DNA of 64,000 bases. It comes from Oegoconia quadripuncta. Lineage: Eukaryota; Arthropoda; Insecta; Lepidoptera; Autostichidae. Below the pieces are notes generated by a model. It ran no database searches and had not been told where the DNA came from. It was given only the letters and a program-made list of their open reading frames with translations. The position numbers and the translations under genes were made by a program. The stretch's first letter is position 1. Every line of letters begins with the position of its first letter. Shown piece after piece: positions 1-11,088 of the stretch. Where the stretch lies: contig OX438743.1 of assembly GCA_949316235.1 (NCBI GenBank), positions 37,045,242 through 37,109,241 of the forward strand, written 5' to 3'.

Positions 1-40
1 ACAAATAAACAATATTAATAAATTATAAATATCATTTCAG

Positions 41-3000
41 GACAGAGAATGACACAAGCTCTCCGTAAGCAAGTGTACGGTGCCATACTGCGACAAGAAG
101 CAGCTTGGTTCGGCAAAACATCCACGGGTGAGCTTGTGAACCGGCTTTCGGCTGACACTCAGCTGGTGGGACGTAACCTCAGCCAGAACGTGAGCGATGG
201 CCTCCGGTCACTGTTCATGGTCGGTGCTGGCACTGGAATGATGGTAAATATTAAAAAAAATCTTTATTCATTGGCAGCAAATAAAATAGTTATGTAACTA
301 GTCACAATAAACAGTTTACGAACAATGATAGACTATTCTACTTAATCTTAACGAGATTATGAGGAACGGAATTGCGCATATTTTTACGTTTGCTGTAGAA
401 AATACGAATAGGTACCTTACATCTATACATCATATCCCAAATGGGGTGGTCAGTGACAATGCTAATTTTTGGATGTTCCAAATATTCAAAGTTTAATGCT
501 TGAAACAACATCCACCGTTCACCGTTCGAAATATACAGAAATGCGCATGTGACGGGGTGAGGGCGATATAGAGGCTTTTTAGTGGGAAGTGCCATAGACG
601 CCTTTCACAACACCCAATTGTTGATTCTATTCTTTTCACTATCTGTAAACCTTGGCCGGGATATTTCTGTATGGTCTATCTGTCCACAGTTCTACATGTC
701 GCCGTCGCTGGCTATGATCGGCCTGTGCGTGGTGCCGCCCGTGTCAATGCTCGCCGTTGTGTACGGACGGTTCGTGCGCGGCATCACGCGACAACTGCAG
801 GACACGCTGGCGGAGACCAGCGAGGTATGCTGCAGTCACGGACTACACCTGCCCTTACATAATGTAACTTCATCGGTATCGTCATCGATAACGTTGGCCA
901 ATGAGAAACCGTCAAATTGCCGAGCGAGCGATGGGCCAACCAATAACATGTCAGAACGTAACCGATGACGATATCGACGAAATACGTAGATAGCGCTGTT
1001 GGCTAAAACATCGAGAAAATGCTCACTTTAATAACCACATCTCATTAGTGGCGTGGTGGTGTAAGCGGTTAATAAACACAGTATTCCAAAGGCGTCGATG
1101 GCCCAGTGGAGGACACACTGACTCCCAATTTGGATGGTCCGGGTTCGAACCCCATGCAGGCCATGTATCAATGAGTTTTTAAATTTAATTACTTATATGC
1201 ATTTATCAGACTGCTCTTAAATGATGAAGGCAAACATCCCATGTCTGTCTCCAACCCTCATTGGGCCCGCGTGGTGTACTATCAATTACCGTCAATGCGA
1301 GGTAAGGCCTACATCTCTGCAGCGGGATGTTTACGAACTGATGATGATGACATCCAAACATTGGTGTTTGGGTGTTTCAAACATTCACTATTTAAAGGGT
1401 GAAATATATTCAACTTCATGTTATTTTAATGTTTCCGTGTGTAAGCGGATTAGTTGGGGCGGCAGTGATCAGGACACAAAGCAAAGCAAAGGTTCTCGGG
1501 TGGAGACTACGCACCAGCAAGCGCTGCGTGGGCCTTCCACAAGGTCGACAAGATGAAGGTCGCGTGATGTCGCTGGATGCAGGCCGCTTCCACCCAGTCG
1601 CTCTAGAAATCTATGGGGAAGGCCTATGTTATGATGATGTGATTATGATAGGCTGATAAGAGTATGGCGAACCCATTCGAACGTCGCCATACATTATCAC
1701 GTATAGTTTGCCGGTGTTCATAGCTTAACGCGTAGTGGATTGTAGATGTTAGAAAAAGTTTGTCGATATAATATCAACGACATTGATTCTGTATTCATCT
1801 CAAAAACCCTTGGCCTATTCACGACATATTTTTCATAGAAAAATTTTGCAATACAAGTCCATTGCTGTGCCGATACCGTCAATTAAACTCAAAACCCCGG
1901 CTTGCTTGACTAAATACTGGATCAGGACTATTAATTATTTAAACAGTATAGGAAATATGTGATTTATACATTCGCACTTATCAAACTGAAACGTCGTGCT
2001 TGGTTACTCATCTAATTTCAACAGAAACATTGTCGGGCTTGCCTTATTTTAGCCATTTATACATATAACCCTAGGCCATTTGGGTAGATATGGTCTGTGG
2101 TTGCAGGAATGAGTGTGTATAGCTTTTCTATATATTTATTGTTATTTTTATTTAATTTTGAAAAAGTGACAGTCGTTACATTATAAATTATAATATAAAG
2201 TAGCACTAAATAGTTATTGCATAAACAAAATAGTCTCCACACATAGCATATACTTATACTAAAAGGAAACTATTTTGCCTGATCGGGATTTCAAAATCAA
2301 CAAAAATGGCGAAATAAATTGTTCTATATTTATCAGGCCGATCGATAATAATAAAGATCAAATCTATATTAATATCGTTTTTGCTGGGGGTGTGACTTCG
2401 CATTTGCAAAATGTCCTGTGTGCGAAGTGTGAGTTTTGTCTCGCTTTGAACTTTACCATAGCGCTCGCGTTTACGAAAAAAGTCCCTATGAAAAAAATGG
2501 TTGTGCAAACTATCCGCTAGAGGCGTTGCACAATTCTCCATACAAATCGTCACGTAAACGTGAACGCGGTAGTAAAGTTAAGTCGAAACAAAAGTCACAC
2601 TCCGCCCTCAGTATTTCATAATCAATTCACTTTTAGCTTGTCTTCATTACTGGTCCCAGTTATGGATACATATAAGTTTTATTTTTTCTGTTACAGTTGG
2701 CAGAAGAGAAGATTTCAAATATAAAGACTGTGAAAGCATTTAGCAAGGAGGCGAAAGAGTGCAAGTCGTACGCGCACAGAATTGAGAACCTCTTGAAATT
2801 AGCGTATAAGGAGTCGTTGGCTGTGGGCAGTTTTTATGGTTTGGTTAGTGTATTTTGCTTGTTATAGAATAAATAATAAATATTTCGATTACTTACATTC
2901 TTTTATCTAGTCCCGCACTAAGCAAATTAAAAGATGTCCTGTATGAATAGTATCTTCCTAATACTGCCGCATTTTTTTAGCGTAGTTCATTGGTCTGGTG

Positions 3001-6000
3001 ACACTAGTAGTATTTTCATACGAGTGTTTCCGCGCTTCGAATGATTAAGCGGTCACCTAAAATCCTCTCTCCTAGAGAGAGGCCACTTTTTTTTATATTT
3101 TTTTTATGCACGACGGGTACATACTTGACTTCAATCACACCTGATGTTAAGTGAAGATGAGGTCGAAGGTGGAAGTGTACAGACCCGGAAACCCCATCTT
3201 ATTTGGGGGAATGGCTATCTTATCTCTGACAAACGGAACACAACCATGCTATTAAAATTGCTGTTTGGCGGCAGATTTAGATAAGATGGTGGTAGCTAGC
3301 CAGGCGGACATTTAATATGCCCTACCACCACCATAAAAAAAAGATTTTTTTTGTCGACAGTCAATTAGTTATTTGTTTTATTTATTATTTTTATTGTATA
3401 ACCCATGTTATAGCAATTATTTTGGGAAAATGAATCACATAAAATATAGACTAATTACAATGATATCTTTTGATGTCTTTAACAGCTTAATAATGTGGTC
3501 ATATTAAGGGTTTAAAGAAAATTCGAGTACACGCTTTCGTTACCCAGTTCTGATCAAGCGGGTATTTAATAATACCCTATCACCTACCTAACCGAATACT
3601 AAACATATACCCCATTGGAAATCTAACCCACAATCCCCGTTTTGTAAGCCGCCACACAGGCGGATATTTTATAGATTTGTGCATTTAATAATTAAAATTT
3701 TACCATCAGACTCACCTTTTATTTGTTTTGCCATTTTGCAGACTGGACTCTCTGGCAACACTGTTATCATCCTAGTACTCTACTACGGTGGCGGTATGGT
3801 AGCTACAGAACAGTTGACTGTCGGTAATCTAACATCGTTTCTGCTGTACGCGGCGTATGTGGGAATCAGTATCGGCGGCCTGAGCAGTTTCTACACGGAA
3901 CTTAATAAGGGCATTGGTGCTGCATCCAGGCTATGGGAGATTATGGACAGACAACCTACCATTCCTGTTATAGGTATGTTTTTTTTTAGCTTCTTTGTTA
4001 GGTATATATTATATAAACATATAAATAATTTCGACGACCCGTTTGGTGTAGTGGTTAAAAATTCTGACCACTAAACCAAAAGGTTGCGGGTTCAAATCCC
4101 GCTAGGGGCATATGTTTGTGTGATGAATACGAACACATGTACCCGAGTTATGGATGTTTTCATTTATAAAAAGTATTTATTTACAAAAAAAAAGTATTTA
4201 TGTAGTATATCAACCATCTGGTATCCTAATGGATACCAGGCTTGTGTAATCACAAGCCTATAGTTGCTTACTGTGGAAGTAGGTGGCGCTGTGTGTATGT
4301 CTAAGGGTATTTATTTATTTATAATTAAATATTTAACATAAAACAGTAAGTAGATAAATAAATTATATATAAATGTTCAGTGAACTATATGTAAAAACCT
4401 TCAGTACTGTCTTAACTCAGCTTCTTGGCCCTATTTTACTTTGAAAGATATATTGAAAAAATATTATTTTTATCGATTGTTTCTTAATCCTTCATCAAAA
4501 CAAACGTGTCGCAACACTACACGGTCTTTAAACTTGGAACTAAGAAATGTGTCAGATAGATCGTCCCCACTGGCACGCAGGCGTACAACGTACACGACTC
4601 ATATTTATAAAGTGAGGACGTCACTGTTAATTCACCTTTTGCCTCTTTCATTACACCTTGTCAAATAGTAAAAGCAATTTGTTTGAACGCGGTGTAAAAT
4701 ATACCTATACAGGGCGTCCCAAAGTTATGGGACATGAAGGGGAAGTACCTTAAATATCGTAGATAGTGAATTTTGCTCAAAGAAGACTTTATGTTATTTT
4801 TAAAAGTTAGTAATTCTGCATTCATAGATTTTCTAAAAATTATTTGCTTCGGCTGGGAATCGAACCGACTCAAATGTGAAAAAAAAAACACCCTACTTTT
4901 ATGATGCCAATCGAAAGAATAGCTAAAAAATAATAACTCTGCCTAAGTAACATAGTATTTTAAAAGAAAGGAACAACGTGAAATTAATCATTTTAATCAA
5001 ATAAAAAACATACATGAAACTGCCGTAGTCAATTAAGTAGGTATTTTTTTGTAAATTAATTAATTAAATGCTCAAAATGTGATCCCTCTTGTCTTACGCA
5101 AATCGCCAATCTTTTAATGAGCCCGCTGCCTGTTGATTTTCTAATCATTTTATGGTGAACACTCGATGTGATATGGCACAATTCTGTTTGCAACTCGCCT
5201 ACGTTCTCGTATCGCTTTTTGTATAGCATATCTTTCACGTATCCCCAAAAGAAGAAATCACTTTAGCAATAAATAACTTTCTTGAAATTTGACTCAATCA
5301 TTTTATGTTGTTCCTTTCTTTTAAAATACTATGTTACTTAGGCAGAGTTATTATTTTTTAGCTATTCTTTCGATTGGCATCATAAAAGTAGGGTGTTTTT
5401 TTTTTCACATTTAAGTCGGTTCGATTCCCAGCCGAAGCAAGTAATTTTTAGAAAATCTATGAATGCAGAATTACTAACTTTTAAAAATAACATAAAGTCT
5501 TCTTTGAGCAAAATTCACTATCTACAATATTTAAGGTACTTCCCCTTCATGTCCCATAACTTTGGGACGCCCTGTATATTATCTTGGGGACAAATATAAG
5601 TCATGATGAATTGTATCTTATTCATAAATCCAACTTCCAACTAATATTATAAATGCTAAAGTGTGGACGTTTTCTTTGTTGCTCAATTACGGCGAAACTG
5701 ATTAAAGGACTTGGATGAAATTTGATACACAGGTAAAATAAACCCTGGAATAGGATACTTTAACCCGAAAAGTGAGTAGTTCCCGCTGTACAAACAAATC
5801 ACATAATATAAACGAATTCCACGCAGGCGATGTCGTCGGTAAACACTAAACTACATGCAGGATCTTTTACCTATACCTTCCCTTGTTACTTGCCAGGCGA
5901 CTGCAAGAAACGTACCTATTTATACAAATACAATAAATGTTTATTTCCAAAATCAGAGTCAGCAACTTAATATAGGGTTTTGGAGCCTTCTATCAGACAT

Positions 6001-9000
6001 AAAAATGTCTGAGCCAGAAGACCCCGCAGTTCCATAACTATAACATTTTCGTTTTGATAACATTTACATTCCTAGTTATGATGCCAGGTTATTAACAATA
6101 AAATAATTTTAAATGTTCCTTATATATAATAACATACATAGAATCATTTTCCAGCTTGTTCCTCTCAGGGAATCATCATCTCAGCCCGTAAACATTCGGT
6201 GTATGGGCCATAGTCCACCACGCTGGCCCAATGCGGGTTAGGGACTTCACAATTCACTTCACACTCACTTAGAGTTTATATTTCTCAGGCATGCAGGTTT
6301 CCTCACGATGTTTTCCTTCACCGTTGAAGAGCATATAAGTAATTAAATTTAAAACTTATTGGTACATGGCCTGCCTGGGGATCGACCCGGATCTCCCAAA
6401 TTGGAAGACGGCATCTTAACCCCTGAGCCACCGACGACCGACCTTAAGGAAAATTTACTTTATATTTTTATTACAGGCGGTCTAAGACCGAAGGACAGGC
6501 CAAGAGGCGAAATAGTACTAGACAATATTCAATACTCTTACCAAGGTGCTCCGCTAATAAAGAACGTGAAACTACACTTGTTACCTGGGAAATCGATAGC
6601 GTTGGTGGGCAGGTCGGGTTGTGGGAAGAGTACGATAGCGTCCCTTATACTGAGGCTGTATGATCCAAATCAGGGACGGATACTGTTAGATGGAGTGGAT
6701 ATACGGAATTTGGACCCTGTATGGCTTAGGAGTCATATCGGATTTGTTAGTCAGGTATGTTGGTTTTTTTTCGGATACGGCAAAAGTTACAAACGGAATC
6801 CTTATAATATCACTGTGTTGCTCATCCATTGACGACCGATTGGTGTAGTGGATAGCGACCCTGTCAACGAAACCAACGGTTACGGGTTCGAATCCCGCCA
6901 GGGGTAAATGTTTGTGTGATGGATACGAATATTTATTCTAGAGTCGTGAATCCCAACTAATATTATTATACTAAATATATAATTTAATGTATAATAAATA
7001 TTATAAATGCGAAAGTTTGTGCGTGTGTATGTCTGTATGTATGTTTGTTACCTCTTCACGCCTATACGCCTGGACGGATTTGAATGAAATTTGGTGGGTA
7101 GACAGATTAGGACCTGAATTAACATATAGGCAATTTTTTTGCTGAACCGATTTTGATAAAATCTTCCACGTAGACGAAGTCGCGCGCGGAAAGCAAGTGT
7201 TTATATAAATATTTATGTATGTTTATCCGTTATCTAGTATCCATAGTACAAGCTGGCTTAGTTTGGGGCTAGATGATTGGTGTAAGTGTCCGAAATATTT
7301 ATTTATTTGTCTGTGTGTAAATCCCCTTTTCTTTGGAGAGATAAATATGAAAGTCCTGTAAAAATTTCAGGTATCTAACTTAATCCTAGAAAAAGATCTG
7401 TCAAAAACGTATTCCCATACTGACTTATAGTCAAAATCTATAGGTCATTTCTTGTTGACCAAGAGTCTCGGAATTTGGCTTGAAGGAAGGTATCACACCC
7501 AGAAAAAAAAAACGAAAGTCGTTAGTTTCAATTGTATGTGAATAAACAACCTGACAAACTTAATTTTGCAGACATGAAAGTGACAGTGTGATATTTAAGG
7601 GCCCTAAGAGTTAAGAAGTGTTTAAGTATTCGGACTTTAGTCACTTGTTTGTATTTTGTCATGTTATTTCAGAATGATTATATTTCCAGGAACCGGTGCT
7701 ATTCAGTGGATCAATAAAAGATAATATTTTGTACGGTGCTTTAGATGAATATATTGAAGAGGAACAGGACAAGGTGAGAACTGCATGTGGTGAATATTTG
7801 AAACGTTGAGACTGTGAACATAGATACTTTTTTCTTCGTTTTATATCATTCCTCTCGGAGAATGCTAAGGGTTCTAAGCCCTTACAGCCATATCTTATTT
7901 CTCTTATTTCTTCAGTTTAGTGAAGTCAGTCTCAGTCAAAACAAGTAAATCGTCGTATACTTGGCGTGTACAGAGCCTAGTCACGCGGTCGTCTTCTTCA
8001 GTAAAGTGCCAGATTGCTTTACGAAAGATTTTGGCGGCTTTTTGTGGGAACCCGAAAGCTTCGTTACGCACTTTAATTTACACTTCCCTTTACGGTACAC
8101 CATCACAGACATTTGCTTTACAATATTCTGCCATTATTAAGCTTAAAAACTCAGAATGCACAAAATATAAGAAATCAAAACAAAAATTAACGTAGAATAT
8201 AAAAATAGATGTTTTAGTAAAATTTATCAGGACAGGCAAAGGGTACTGAGCCCATACGGTCAATTGTTTTTATCCATGCGACCGTAGTCGCGGGCTTTAC
8301 TAACTTAGTTACTTATAATAACACTACAATTTATTAATACGAATTTCTCTATAGAAGGAGCCGGCATGGCTACGAGCGGCGCGGACGGCCCATCTCCATG
8401 AGCTGGTGGTGGCCAGCACGGGCTGGGACCGCGAGGTGGGTGCCCGAGGCGGACAGCTCAGCGGCGGACAAAAGCAGCGCGTCGCCATCGCCCGCGCCAT
8501 CGTCAAGGTAACCGACACTACTGCTTACCGGCGGAGCTGTGGTCGCCAGCATCGGCTATCTATCATTCATTATATAATGTCACGATCTTTATCCCAAATG
8601 GGATGGTCAGAAATATGCCAAACAAAAGTGTTTGGGTGTTCCAAACATTAAAAGGTTAATGCTTGTAACTTGTAACAATATCCACGGTTCATCTTTGTTA
8701 TATTATGTTAATAAATACACACGATATGGCATGCAATAAAGAATTGAATTGAATTGAATTGATTGTGTAAGGAGTGATATGAACGAAAAGGGCGTGAATG
8801 ATGAGGTGACCGCTGACAGAGGAAATTGGAACAAAATGACGTACTGCGACGACCCCAAATAAATTTGGACCAGGGCAAAGAGATGATGATGATGAAATGC
8901 ACACGTGACAGGGGTTAAGTCCATCGCCGTTAAATGTTCAAGTCTTTAGATGTTTTTCCATAAGTACCTATATCAGTTGAAATATTTATTTATGTTTAAA

Positions 9001-9997
9001 GTTATATAAAAGTCGTTTCATTTCCACGTTATAAACGCCAGAGATACAGACACTGTTGCGAAACGTAACATACGTACATATACAAGACATTAACAAACGG
9101 GATGAATAATTATTATAATAACTAAGTTACTGTGCAGGTAGCGAGCAAGTTATGCATGAGTCATAATGAACTCGACTTGTGAGTTGATATTTTATACCAA
9201 GTCATAAAACATAACTACATGGCACTACAATTCTCTACATATTCCTTTATGTCAAACAGACTACCATTGACCGACTACAAAAAGAATCAAGAATGTTAAA
9301 ATCATTTGTCGAGTGTATATGTTTCTATGTAACCTCCTGTAGCTTAAACGGCTTGACCGATTTCAAAGTGTATGGTGTCGATACATAGGATACATTTTAT
9401 GGTAAAACTCCAGAGTGACGCCTGCGAAATATAAAATATGCTGTCGGGTTTATTGGCTTTTAAACTCATATTGTTATTTACATTGTTTGACCAAGGTGTG
9501 CCAATCAATACATTAAAAAACAGTTCTGTTGATTATATTATTAGGCATGTCATCATTATGCCATTAATTCATACAAAAATAAAAATTATTCAAATAATAA
9601 ATAAGTTATGGTTTATGTACTCAGTCCCTCTTGATGGCCGGAGACTAGAGACGTCTGATAATACTTTATCACACATTTTAATAACTTCTCTTTGTTACAG
9701 AATCCAAAAATATTAATTTTGGACGAAGCTACTTCAGCCCTAGACGCGTATTCCGAATATCTAGTCGATAAAGCTCTAAAGGAGATCAGTAGAGATAGAA
9801 CTGTTCTCACAATCGCACATAGACTAAGCACTATACAGTCTGCGGACGAAGTAGCAGTTCTAGAGAACGGAGTTATAGTCGAACAGGGTTCATATCCAGA
9901 GCTTATGGCGAAACAGGACGGGTTCTTTAGAGAACTCATCACCCATCAGACGTTCAACGCGAAGACAAGAGAGAGTAGAGAAGCGCAAAAAACGTAA
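41..9997 (+). CDS. ABCB10: ABCB10-type mitochondrial ABC transporter, 3' part (8 exons)
   Basis: Half-size ABC exporter of the mitochondrial inner membrane; the ABCB10 family is tied to haem synthesis and redox protection. Coding exons read as 41-243, 690-824, 2697-2843, 3742-3973, 6477-6754, 7690-7773, 8355-8507 and 9701-9997, all with AG/GT borders and compatible phases, giving about 509 residues. The first four exons carry the later part of the transmembrane domain; [17 protein letters not shown] in exon 4 is characteristic of ABCB10 rather than ABCB7 or ABCB8. The nucleotide-binding domain shows Walker A (GRSGCGKST, exon 5), Q-loop (VSQ), signature LSGGQ (exon 7), Walker B ([12 protein letters not shown]) and switch histidine (IAHRLST) in exon 8. 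All ATPase motifs are intact. The first in-window exon starts inside a split codon, so the start, targeting peptide and first helices lie left of the window. The stop is TAA at 9995-9997. Confidence 0.9.
244..689. other. ABCB10 intron with a type-E repeat
   Basis: Intron between the first two in-window exons (GT at 244, AG at 688-689). Positions about 423-640 belong to an interspersed repeat (called type E here; it opens with 'atcccaaatggggtggtc') that also occurs near 8573, 33102 and 60301. No gene seen. Confidence 0.6.
848..985. repeat. Type-F fold-back MITE, copy 1
   Basis: A 140-bp palindromic unit opening with 'cttcatcggtatcgtcatcg' and closing with an approximate reverse complement. 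Related copies sit at 32803-32945 and about 59660-59792. Three copies with symmetric ends and no coding capacity indicate a non-autonomous DNA element. Confidence 0.6.
1091..1352 (+). mobile_element. Type-C tRNA-derived SINE, diverged
   Basis: The head 'ggcgtcgatggcccagtgga' and a B-box-like 'gggttcgaacccc' are followed by a body shared with the copies at 6170, 17494 and 53533. It is diverged and lies in an ABCB10 intron. Confidence 0.6.
1480..1665 (+). mobile_element. Non-LTR retrotransposon 3' fragment
   Basis: The sequence resembles the end of an RTE-like reverse-transcriptase reading frame that finishes in 'ctatggggaaggcctatgtt' and a TGATGA-rich tail. A related minus-strand piece is at 20993-21198. 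It has no intact ORF. The family assignment is from memory and tentative. Confidence 0.45.
1700..2416. other. Unassigned ABCB10 intron sequence
   Basis: AT-rich intron sequence. I see no gene, clear repeat or RNA in it. Confidence 0.5.
2417..2602. repeat. Fold-back MITE with about 70-bp imperfect inverted ends
   Basis: The start (cgaagtgtgagttttgtctc) and the end (cgaaacaaaagtcacactcc) are imperfect reverse complements, and the match continues inward through 'cgcgtttacg'/'cgtaaacgtg'. Short ORFs on both strands here are products of the palindrome, not genes. Confidence 0.5.
3104..3336 (-). mobile_element. Type-D tRNA-derived SINE, 5'-truncated
   Basis: Shares 'caatcacacctgatgttaag' and the GCTAGCCAGGCGGACA block with copies at 32155, 52993, 53991 and 62402. 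The tRNA-like head is missing here. A decayed stretch at about 3562-3660 resembles the missing head region of the same family. Confidence 0.65.
4034..4320 (+). mobile_element. Type-B tRNA-derived SINE
   Basis: The tRNA-like head 'gtttggtgtagtggttaaaa' and 'gggttcaaatcccgctaggg' (A- and B-box-like) are followed by a roughly 200-bp body ending in GGCGCTGTGTGTATG. Other copies: 21485 (-), 31676 (-), 33411 (-), 35299 (+), 35626 (+). The variable loop and acceptor pairing do not give a functional tRNA. Confidence 0.7.
4710..5574. mobile_element. Mariner-related deletion derivative with 268-bp inverted arms
   Basis: The arms at 4710-4977 and 5307-5574 are near-perfect inverted repeats beginning CAGGGCGTCCCAAAG, and the element is flanked by TA on both sides (4708-4709, 5575-5576), the mariner/Tc1 target duplication. 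The 329-bp centre encodes, on the minus strand, the C-terminal end of a transposase (see 5056-5238). The arm length is unusual for mariner and suggests a fold-back origin. It sits in an ABCB10 intron. Confidence 0.75.
5056..5250 (-). pseudogene. Mariner-type transposase C-terminal remnant
   Basis: The minus strand reads [15 protein letters not shown] and about 45 further residues ending [14 protein letters not shown]. It aligns in style with the end of IS630/Tc1/mariner transposases (WGY.K..Y after the last catalytic acid, then HFEHLI). Only about the last 65 residues remain; the catalytic core is gone. It lies between the two long inverted arms, so this is a relic of the parent element. Confidence 0.65.
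5632..5842 (+). mobile_element. Helitron-like (Lep1-type) fragment
   Basis: Starts with 'ccaactaatattataaatgc' and continues through the 'ggatgaaatttg' and 'gtgagtagttcccgc' blocks seen in the copies at 6951, 12867 (-), 19722 and 36590. The 3' end is degraded. The name follows the described lepidopteran Lep1 Helitron-like family and is tentative. Confidence 0.55.
6170..6436 (-). mobile_element. Type-C tRNA-derived SINE, near complete
   Basis: Minus-strand copy; the head is the complement of 'cctgagccaccgacg' at its right end, and the body includes 'tttcctcacgatgttttcct'. It ends about 40 bp before the acceptor of the ABCB10 exon at 6477. Confidence 0.7.
6831..7313 (+). mobile_element. Type-A tRNA-derived SINE split by a Helitron-like insertion
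   Basis: The head 'gaccgattggtgtagtggat' and B-box-like 'gggttcgaatcccgcc' start at 6831. The body stops at 6950 and resumes at 7198 ('tgtttatataaatatttatg'), running to the typical 'gattggtgtaagtgtccgaa' end. The two halves add up to a normal copy. Confidence 0.75.
6951..7197 (+). mobile_element. Helitron-like insertion inside a SINE
   Basis: A 247-bp insertion starting TCCCAACTAATATTA and ending CAAG (a mutated CTAG), placed exactly between A and T of the host SINE without target duplication. This is the Helitron insertion signature. Confidence 0.7.
7840..8150 (+). repeat. Type-G dispersed repeat, copy 1
   Basis: About 300 bp closely similar to 47346-47655, sharing 'cgtcgtatacttggcgt' and 'gtgggaacccgaaagct'. 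No ORF of note; probably a retrotransposon piece. It lies in the ABCB10 intron before the exon at 8355. Confidence 0.55.
8573..8960 (+). repeat. Type-E repeat interrupted by a retrotransposon end
   Basis: The left half, 8573-8710, matches other type-E copies; the right half resumes at about 8893 with 'gaaatgcacacgtgacaggg'. The interruption at 8757-8892 looks like the end of a non-LTR reverse-transcriptase frame with an ATGATGATG tail, preceded by a short GAATT-type microsatellite at 8740-8762. Confidence 0.55.
8961..9700. other. Unassigned ABCB10 intron sequence
   Basis: Last intron before the terminal exon. A possible decayed Helitron-like piece lies at about 9314-9425 ('taaacggcttgaccgatttc'). 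Nothing else recognised; the acceptor TTGTTACAG ends at 9700. Confidence 0.5.
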
Positions 9998-10474
9998 CGT
10001 ACCTGATATTAGGTAATTGCAGCGATATTTCGAGTTGTTCTGTAAATTATGTAAGTACACAATACGACTATTTTATAGATTTTTTTATAGTTCGTTTGAA
10101 TGTTGATTTTTAAAGTGATAATTTTATTTCGTGGTACACTTGCTCTGTATTGTCGTGCATGCCACGTGTTCGTTGATTTTGGATTCAAAACTGACGAATT
10201 ATAAAATACATTTTGCACATAAGTAATGTGCTAATTGTGAAATGGATTTTGTGATAGTTAGATTATATTATAGTTTATTTTAAGTAGATGCCAATATGTT
10301 TATTGTATTATGTATCGTTACGACCAAGACGAAATGATGTGTTTAATATATTTGTATATAGAGTGCGAACGGGCCGTACGTTATTTATTTTGTAAAAAAC
10401 AAAGTTTACTCGACAATAGTCTTAAATTGTAAAGTAATGAGGGGTAATGGAATATTTTTGTCATTAACGAAACA

Positions 10475-10480
10475 AATAAA
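10475..10480 (+). promoter_or_regulatory. Candidate ABCB10 poly(A) signal
   Basis: AATAAA 478 bases after the stop, followed by a T-rich stretch. It is the best positioned signal before the next gene and just upstream of a MITE at 10538. Confidence 0.5.
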
Positions 10481-10537
10481 AAGGTTGTTATTATTTTATT
10501 TTGCCTTTTCTTTTATTACCATTTAAGTATACTGAAT

Positions 10538-10862
10538 GAGTTTTTTTACCGTAAAGAAAAAATAGGGCATATTAGGTAAGTGAAATAGTAGGAATTGGCA
10601 TAGGTAGTTAATTTTTTTTTCAAAATATCATAAAATAAAGCGCTAATTATGTCATTTGACGGTCGCGTTTGTAGCCTATTCTACATTATTACATCTTTAA
10701 ATTAAATAAAGAAATCTTGGAGAAAATAGAGTTTCAAATAAATTTCGCATTTGAATCTGTTGCCGGCGCGTGCGTTTTTGAAAAAAAATAAACTACCTAT
10801 GCCAATAACTTCTATTTCACTTACCTAATATGCTATTTTTTCCTTACGGTAAAAAAAACTTA
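10538..10862. repeat. MITE between ABCB10 and the acyl-CoA synthetase
   Basis: About 80-bp near-perfect inverted ends: the left reads 'catattaggtaagtgaaata' and the right carries its complement at about 10814-10833. The outer ends are GTTTTTTTACCGTAA and its complement. No coding capacity. It occupies most of the 1.1-kb intergenic gap, so the downstream promoter must be short or overlap it. Confidence 0.65.
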
Positions 10863-11088
10863 CCCGGTATATCCGCATTTCAAAGTCTATTTGAACTGTT
10901 TTTCGTCTAGTTAATGTCATTATCATCGTAAAAAATGCGATAGCGGAGCGTGAGTTTGTTGTGAGATTATTGTAGCGAATGGACCTTGCCCTACCGGCGG
11001 CGGCGCGCGAGCCAAAACCCGCGGCGTCAGACGCGACATCTTGCATTTACACGCCAACAGCTGCTCGGAAAACATTGTGCGCGGGAAC

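Noticed and set aside
4661..5599. Two similar 68-76 residue ORFs on opposite strands ([16 protein letters not shown]...)
   Set aside because: They are the same sequence read from the two inverted arms of the mariner derivative, not genes.
8355..8507. Possible frameshift in the ABCB10 exon, since the start ([18 protein letters not shown]) differs from vertebrate ABCB10
   Set aside because: The phase is consistent on both sides, the other frames do not fit better, and the signature motif follows normally. It reads as lineage divergence.
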